Below, piece after piece: positions 58,601 through 64,000 of a stretch of DNA of 64,000 bases. Both the position numbers and the translations under genes were made by a program. The stretch's first letter is position 1, and the number at the start of each line of letters is the position of its first letter. Source of the stretch: Mucidula mucida (taxonomy: Eukaryota > Basidiomycota > Agaricomycetes > Agaricales > Physalacriaceae). The notes beneath the pieces are model-generated. The model was not told the origin of the DNA. It searched no databases and saw only the letters and a list, made by a program, of their open reading frames with translations. The stretch spans positions 310,001-374,000 of the forward strand of contig JADNYV010000018.1 in the NCBI GenBank assembly GCA_015501055.1, read 5' to 3'.

Positions 58601-59396
58601 TCGAACATGCCCAAGAAGAACCGGTTCACCATGGCAGCTTGGAAATTCTTGCACCATACCACTGCACGAGTAGTGAGTAAACAGTCTTCAAAACATAAGT
58701 CTCATCACTGGTCAGGACGGTGAATCCCCATATGAAGACCGCAGCGGCCAACACTTTCTGCGCCGGATACTTGCCAATCAAAATCTGGGCGGGGTATCTG
58801 AACGTTGAAACTTAGTAAAGTCGCCAAACGACGTCAAAGGAAGCCTACTGAGCAAGCGCGTATCCGAAATAGACCCTGAGAGAATATCAGAGAAAATAGA
58901 CGTCGAGTACAGGCGACATACATAGCACCAAGCCAGCTGATTGAGACATCAGAATCTCATGCAGAACAAAGAAAAAACGATACCCACTTGAATTCTTTAC
59001 CAACGAGACCTAGTTCTTTCTGAAAACCGAATAGGTTCGCGTAATTGAGCGCGGTTTTCTGAGGAGCGGCCTCAGGTAGTCTGTGTAAGATGCAACATGG
59101 CGAGTAGAACATACGTCCAAGAACTGAAGAGTCTGGGTGATCAAGAAAATGGGCATGATAACCAGGTCGATACGCCATCGGATGGTGCGGTTCTGGGCGG
59201 CAGTGATCTCTTCGTGATTGAGACCCTCTTTGTAAGCCGCGTAGCCAACGTTGTTGCTCTCGTCGACCTCCTCGATAGGCTCCGGGATGTCAAGATGACG
59301 CGCCTCGCCCTTCTCCTTGTCAATGTCTGTCGAGTACGAAGTCCCAGTTGTAACGGAAGACGAGCGTTCCAACGCAGGAGTAGAGGTCGTCGACAT
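55671..59396 (-). CDS. MFS transporter of the allantoate/nicotinate permease (ACS) family, with a 1-kb intron
   Basis: Anion:cation symporter type carrier. Start MSTTSTPALERSSSVTTGTS, acidic head, WRIDLVIMPIFLITQTLQFL, TALNYANLFGFQKELGLVGK, YALAQYPAQILIGKYPAQKV, FQAAMVNRFFLGMFEAFVSP then CLTIMT (about 58575). A long intron follows to about 57510, then YLILEQQELPLRQFL, WYSGLGWGGLIG, KWKYM then FYILGSVTMAWSVVVFFALP, ARFLNPEYRILAVRRVAGNQ, KFKKEHVLVAATDPKIIILF, AAAIPNGVLSNFSSVI and TTVLKSVGDIIQIVALVVGG. End: NKRRNQKYGAPDMAKSMEAG, EWENKDFRYVL at TGA 55671-55673. Many short introns. The long intron contains the element at 57571-58522. Substrate unknown; organic acids are typical for the family. Confidence 0.85.
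57571..57611 (+). repeat. Terminal inverted repeat, left, of the intronic element
   Basis: 41 bases, 35 matching the reverse complement of 58482-58522. Confidence 0.7.
57783..58235 (-). other. Short reading frame within the intronic element
   Basis: An open frame without an ATG at its start. It reads LELCVPIEDLRALTEPARLK, HRDQEQKVLHKQETKAHSTI, KGKPAKAAAVIAAIKQRKGW and an acidic end DSDDEEVGSECDMDVEDD. Its composition (Lys-rich helix, acidic tail) looks protein-like. A second frame at 58232-58510 (MLGNLLIIRICMQPWEQIFA) may be an upstream exon, but the phases do not join cleanly. Family unknown; perhaps a captured or degenerate accessory gene. Confidence 0.35.
58270..58373. repeat. Perfect 28-bp inverted repeat with 48-nt loop
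   Basis: Arm 58270-58297 (starts ctgcatgcagccctgggagc) is the exact reverse complement of 58346-58373. A transcript of either strand would fold into a stable hairpin. Confidence 0.92.
58482..58522 (-). repeat. Terminal inverted repeat, right, of the intronic element
   Basis: Inverse of the left end; ends cccgtactca. Confidence 0.7.
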
Positions 59397-59763
59397 GGCC
59401 GGGATCCGGATGCAACCAGGAAGGTGCGTTTGTTGTTGGTCTTTATGAAAAAAACGCGTCCCAGGAACGGCGGAGAGTCTAGCGGAGAGTACAAGTCATA
59501 GGACCCAGTGTAACACACTCCAATGTGTAATTGTGCATTATTTCGGTCCCATGAGCGTCCCATGGGGTCCTGGAATATGTATTTTCACTGACGGTGACTT
59601 GATGGCGTCTAAAGTTGGGACCTAGTGGGAGCTGTAGAATGTGGCCCTGGAATGAAAGTGTGAGGTTGCTTATCGCGGCCAAACAGATTTCAGCACAAAC
59701 CGGACCGAGCTGTCTGAGAGGTAGATAAGGGAGAAGAATAGCGAGCCAAAGAGCAAGAGCCTC
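59397..59763. promoter_or_regulatory. Divergent promoter region of MFS and dienelactone hydrolase genes
   Basis: 367 bp between opposite start codons. No gene. May allow joint regulation of the two genes. Confidence 0.45.
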
Positions 59764-60844
59764 ATGTCAACTGATCCTGTACTCGCCAGTCCTCCTGCTG
59801 ATTGCTGCCTGGATTGTTTTCCGCATGAAGGCACGCCTAAAGGAACTTGGGAAGACATAGCGGGCGTACAAACGTACGTCTCTCTTCCACCGAGCGGCGG
59901 GGCGCGTACAAAAATTATCATGTACTTTCCGGACGTCTGGGGGATCGACATCTTCGTCAATGGACAACTCCTAGTAGACTACTTTGCCCAAAAAGGTGAG
60001 TGATCGGGCTCTGACCCGGTCCAATACATAGTTGGCAGGGTTTACCGTTTTGGCGCTGGACTACTTCAGAGGCGTTTGTGATTTCTCTAGCCTCTCATAG
60101 GTAAATCTGATGTGTATTCCCCCCCAGGACTCTGTCCAAAGACACCGGAAAAACCGCCACGATCGCACTACGAATCCAAACTTTGACTATGAGGCGTGGA
60201 AGAAGAAACATATGGCTTTTGCGAACGAACACGTACCCAAATGGATTGAGGAGGTTGTGGAACGATATGGTCAGTCTTTCCGCATAGTTGGCTACGTATC
60301 AATAACACGCGTGGATAGGGAGCCCCGATGCGAAATATGCAGCCGTCGGCTACTGTTTTGGTGCGCCATACGTGATGAACGCCCTGGAGAAAGACTCGAT
60401 ATTCTGTACGCCTCTGACCCGAAATTTGCTCCAGCTTTGATGTTGATACAGCGTACAGGCGCTGGCGCCTTTGCTCACCCAGCATTCCTCTCCGAAAGTC
60501 ATTTCTTCAAGTGTGCGAGTCAGTAGGTCGCCGTTCTGAGTACAGGATCTTATCTTCGTTTCAGAGCCCCTCCTACTATCGTGTGCTGAGACGGACCACA
60601 CATTTCCAGCTGCGTCGCGTCACAGAGCAGAAGAAATACTTCAAGAAGTGAAAGCTACCTATCAGGTGCAGCTGTTCAGTCGCGTCGAACATGGCTTCGC
60701 TCTGCGTGGCGACATGTTGGACCCATATCAACGTTCGTTTTCCGGTGCTTCCCTATGGCGGGACTGACTTTTAATACAGGATGGGTCAAGGAAGAAAGTG
60801 CGGATGCTATCATTAGATGGTTCAACTTCTATATGCTTTCGTAG
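59764..60844 (+). CDS. Dienelactone hydrolase family protein
   Basis: Alpha/beta hydrolase that opens lactones in aromatic catabolism, or a related esterase. Start MSTDPVLASPPADCCLDCFP, then HEGTPKGTWEDIAGVQTYVS, KIIMYFPDVWGIDIFVNGQL with the family's DVWG/DIFG-type motif, FTVLALDYFRGD, NFDYEAWKKKHMAFANEHVP, and the nucleophile elbow KYAAVGYCFGAPYVMNALEK, whose Cys (about 60343) is the catalytic residue. GAFAHPAFLSE, then LLLSCAETDHTFPAASRHRA carries the Asp, and QVQLFSRVEHGFALRGD the His. Ends RWFNFYMLS. About six introns. Catalytic triad complete. Its stop lies 36 bp from that of the AAA ATPase gene. Confidence 0.92.
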
Positions 60845-60879
60845 CAGAAATTAACAATTTCGGATGTCTCTCAGCATGC

Positions 60880-63800
60880 TTACTGGAGACGATCTAAGCT
60901 GGAGAATTCATCCAAAAACTTTTCCTGGGCAGCGAGAACCACCTGCACATGAGCAATGGACAATGGCAGACCACTAGAGTGACAATGAGCTTGGTCTCTG
61001 TGAGCAAATTGACACTACTCACCTTGACAGTGCTAAGGCTTGCGCTGTCCGAACCTGGAATGAGCACCAGCTGATGAACATCGGCAATGTAAGCGAGGTC
61101 ATACACAACTCACTATGTTCTTAATGGTACGGCCTGACTCGAGCTTTAGCATCAAGACCTCATACAGCGAACAACAGGGACTTACCATTAAAGTTCTTCT
61201 CCGCCAGTTTCTCGACATCCGCTCGCTCAAGACTGTTCTGGCCCTCGATGGCCGTTTGCGAATTGGTGTCATTCACATTTGATCCCGCTAGCTCGAAGAA
61301 CTTGCGCCAGACGGTGTAGCGCGCCGCACGGTCCAACTCGGGGTACTTGATTGCTGTCGACTGTTCAGTATAGACAAACAGCGAAATCTGAAGCTCACCT
61401 ATGGAGAACCTGGAGAGGAACGCCTCATCGAATGTCTTGATTCGGTTGGTCGTCAGGAACAGGACTCCGCGATGATACTCTAGCATTCGTAACGCGACAG
61501 AGACCAGTGCGTTGCGTCCCAGTTGGCGATACCAAAACTCCTAAATTGTAAGTACATACATCGTGCAGACTTCTTTGCTCCAAGTACACCTGAATGAAAG
61601 ATCAATGCTGCGACCACAGACTGTAGAAAATACGTACGTCGGCTTCATCGATCAACAGAACAGCATCCCACGCGGTGGCAAGCTGTAGGGCAATCAGTGC
61701 CTGTCTCGACTGTGGGACTAGCAACGTACGCTGAGAATCGTTCGCAGACTGGATTCTAATTGAGATGGTCGGGAAGGCAGCTCCGACGATCCTACCATAT
61801 ATAAAGGACGACGAAGAAGTTCCGCAACAGCTTCAGCAGTCAACGTTTTGCCTACATTGCGAGCTTGAGTGTAAGACCATGAAGTGAGACATATGCGACG
61901 AACCTGTTCCGGGCGGACCGTGCAGGACAGCGATCTTTCACAGCGAAGGTGTGTTCGGTGCAGGAGAACAGAGAGGAGAAACTCACGAGACCGCCTCCCT
62001 TGCCAGAAATCACGTCTTTGATGATTTTGTCCGTGGAATTGGAGTTCTTGGTAACCTCGACTAAACCTTTAATCAAGATCTATATTGCTATCAGGCCAGA
62101 TGCAAAACGCCATAAGACCGCGGCACATACCTTGATGTTTGGATCGAGGACAAGGTGATCCCAAGCATTTTCGTCAAAATTCACCGGTTCAAGTTGTTCC
62201 ACTAGGAATGCGGTCCAGCGCTTATCCACAAGATCAAACCCGTACACCTCAGACGGCAATAGGTAAAGCTTTTCCTCTTCCAGCGTAGGGATGATTTGTT
62301 TCCTAGGACAGGTTAAGACCATATTGACCGGCTAACTATAAGCCTCACGGATCTCGCACGTATCCATCTTGCTCGCCGAAGCCCATCCTGTCAACGATGA
62401 CGCGATGCTACTAGAGGTTTAGAAAAAAGCGATCGAAGGAAAAGTAAAATCACTGACTTTTTTGTCTGAAAGAGGGGGGGAAGTGATAGTACTCAACGGA
62501 AGCGAAAGCAGGATGTCTGATTGCTTACAAGATCTATAATGAAGGCCGCTATAAGTCGTGTATAGCCTGCCACGCTCTGAACAGATCTCTGTCAACAGAC
62601 GTTGTAGGGGGATTCAAGCAACGCTTCACCTTGTAGCTTGAGCTTGATTTCAGGTGTGATGTGAACAACGGCGAGACTTGAGCATTCTGCCGTTCCCTGT
62701 AAATGCATGAGAACATGCAATACGTTGAGAATGCGCTCGGCGGATGTACCTTGAAACGATCAATCTGCCTCATGATGGAATCGCGAACATAAGCGCTGCC
62801 ATTCCAGGTATACTGGTATCCTAGAATTGTGAAATACTTGTCAAAGCTGTAAAGTTCAGAGGTATGTTGTGAGTGGTGGCTACTGACTTACTATTGTGTA
62901 CTCGAGATGATGAAAGCGATAGGTAAGCCGAAGTCGTCGACTGTGACCACCTCCTTCTCAACTTCAAAGAAGTACTTCAATCTGGACATTAAGTAAAGTA
63001 GGGCTCTTGTGTTCTGTGGACACGAGCTTACAATTCAAACTCTATGTGACCATAGGACGCGACTAATGCCAATCGGTCCGCGCTGGGACGATGTTAGGAG
63101 AAGTATTGCGACACTTGAAGAACGTACATGGGCTGGAATTTTTGAGTTACGTAGGCAACCAAGACTTCCACGTGGTCCACGATGTCCTTTAAGCAGGTTA
63201 CTACTTCGCCGTGTGTAGCTGAAGATCATGAGCTACACGAACGTAACAAGCAAATGAATTGGAGGCATACACGATTTCAACTCGGCAAAACCATTCGCTT
63301 CAATGAACGACAAAATCGTTTCGGCATTCTCGGAATCGGAAGCTAGTAGCCGCGCCTTCGCCTTCGCCTCTGCCGATCTCTTTTGCAACATGTTGAGGTG
63401 AGGATACAGGTCGATCAGAGCATATTCAGGATCCTCGTCGAAGAAATCGTCGCCAATAGTCTTCCTAGAAGTCGATCAGGCATGAGACGGTATCAGAGGA
63501 AGCCTTCAACCTGAGGAACGACAGCAAGGTCTTGCTAAAGCTGTGAAGAAGTAGCTGTGGCGCGTCTACAGTATCGTCAGCCTTGTGTACCCCATGTGCT
63601 GGTCGCATACCGCACCACCTGCTTTATGATAGCGCACATCGACATAGAAATAGTTGTCCACATCGTCGCGTTCGACTGGTCGATATAGTTCTTCCTTCGA
63701 AGGATCGTATGGAATCCAGGACCACGCCTCGCTGTCGAAAATGCGAAAGCGCTTGATGAAGTGCCCCATCTCTAGCTTGGTCTTCTTAGTGTCAGGATGG

Positions 63801-63982
63801 CCCTCGGCATCGTCAGTCTCTGAGTCAGAGTCTGCGGTCTTCGTATTACCGGTGTCCGCGCTCTTGGACTCCGGTTCCTTGCTGATTGTCGTGGATTCGT
63901 CTTGATCAAGGCATGTGGAGTTGACTATTGCCTGGGCCTCTGGCGCATCGTTCGTTGGCGTCTCGGTGTTGATAGAGGTCAT
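60880..63982 (-). CDS. Fungal AAA+ ATPase (N-terminal DUF7025-like region, lid domain)
   Basis: From ATG 63982: MTSINTETPTNDAPEAQAIV, a disordered acidic head, then KLEMGHFIKRFRIFDSEAWS, FDEDPEYALIDLYPHLNML, LKYFFEVEKEVVTVDDFGLP, HPAFASVEYYHFPPL, LLPSEVYGFDLVDKRW, NFDENAWDHLVLDPNIK. AAA core: VLHGPPGTGKTLTAEAVAEL (Walker A, split by an intron at about 61870-61900), LLRRPLYMVGSSELP, AWDAVLLIDEAD (Walker B, about 61640-61670), MLEYHRGVLFLTTNRIKTFD (sensor 1) and AFLSRFSI (arginine-finger region). Lid: LAEKNFNG, RTIKNIV. Ends EKFLDEFSSLDRLQ at TAA. About fifteen introns. A large, multicopy fungal family of unknown role. Confidence 0.85.
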
Positions 63983-64000
63983 GTCAGGCAGACACGGAAG

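Noticed and set aside
1..64000. CRISPR arrays, bacterial operons, rRNA genes
   Set aside because: No regularly spaced repeats, Shine-Dalgarno-led operons or rRNA-like sequence found; gene structure is eukaryotic throughout.

Overview
The window reads as nuclear DNA of a filamentous basidiomycete, most likely an Agaricomycete. Genes lie on both strands, nearly all are cut by 45-60 bp GT-AG introns, and the repertoire is typical of that group: F-box/LRR proteins, a microsomal P450, an AA9-like LPMO, DHA1 and allantoate-type MFS carriers, Mov10-like helicase, LCB2, Mam3-type CNNM. I find no prokaryotic or organellar signal. All calls come from reading translations and splice sites by eye; exon ends are approximate unless stated.

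Layout. 1-8.9 kb: 5'-truncated OCRL-type inositol 5-phosphatase, an intron-containing tRNA-Val(CAC), a DJ-1/PARK7 homologue, UDP-glucose 6-dehydrogenase and an F-box protein. 9-24.3 kb: a CYSTM-like small protein, a conserved membrane protein, TMA22/DENR (head to head with a second F-box gene), a P450, a half ABC exporter, a bHLH factor and an unidentified protein. 24.3-35.8 kb is the dynamic part: an MFS transporter region of about 2.2 kb exists twice. The right copy is intact and abuts the helicase gene; the left copy is frameshifted and still carries an antisense scrap of the helicase 3' end. Between them sits a complete 4,024-bp hAT transposon with a perfect 8-bp target duplication, its transposase broken by one in-frame stop. 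35.7-50.5 kb: Mov10/SDE3-like helicase, class III aminotransferase, LCB2, a sugar-binding-like membrane protein, Mam3/CNNM and the LPMO. 51.9-64 kb: a USP-like protein that seems to lack the catalytic cysteine, an SDR, an MFS carrier, a dienelactone hydrolase and a fungal AAA ATPase.

The SDR, MFS and dienelactone hydrolase genes are neighbours and could form a small uptake/catabolism group. One intron of that MFS gene is about 1 kb instead of about 50 bp because it holds a 952-bp terminal-inverted-repeat element with its own short reading frames and an internal perfect 28-bp hairpin.

Two otherwise intact housekeeping genes (5-phosphatase and DJ-1) each show an apparent single-base frame slip at a conserved spot; either the assembly has indel errors or these alleles are damaged.
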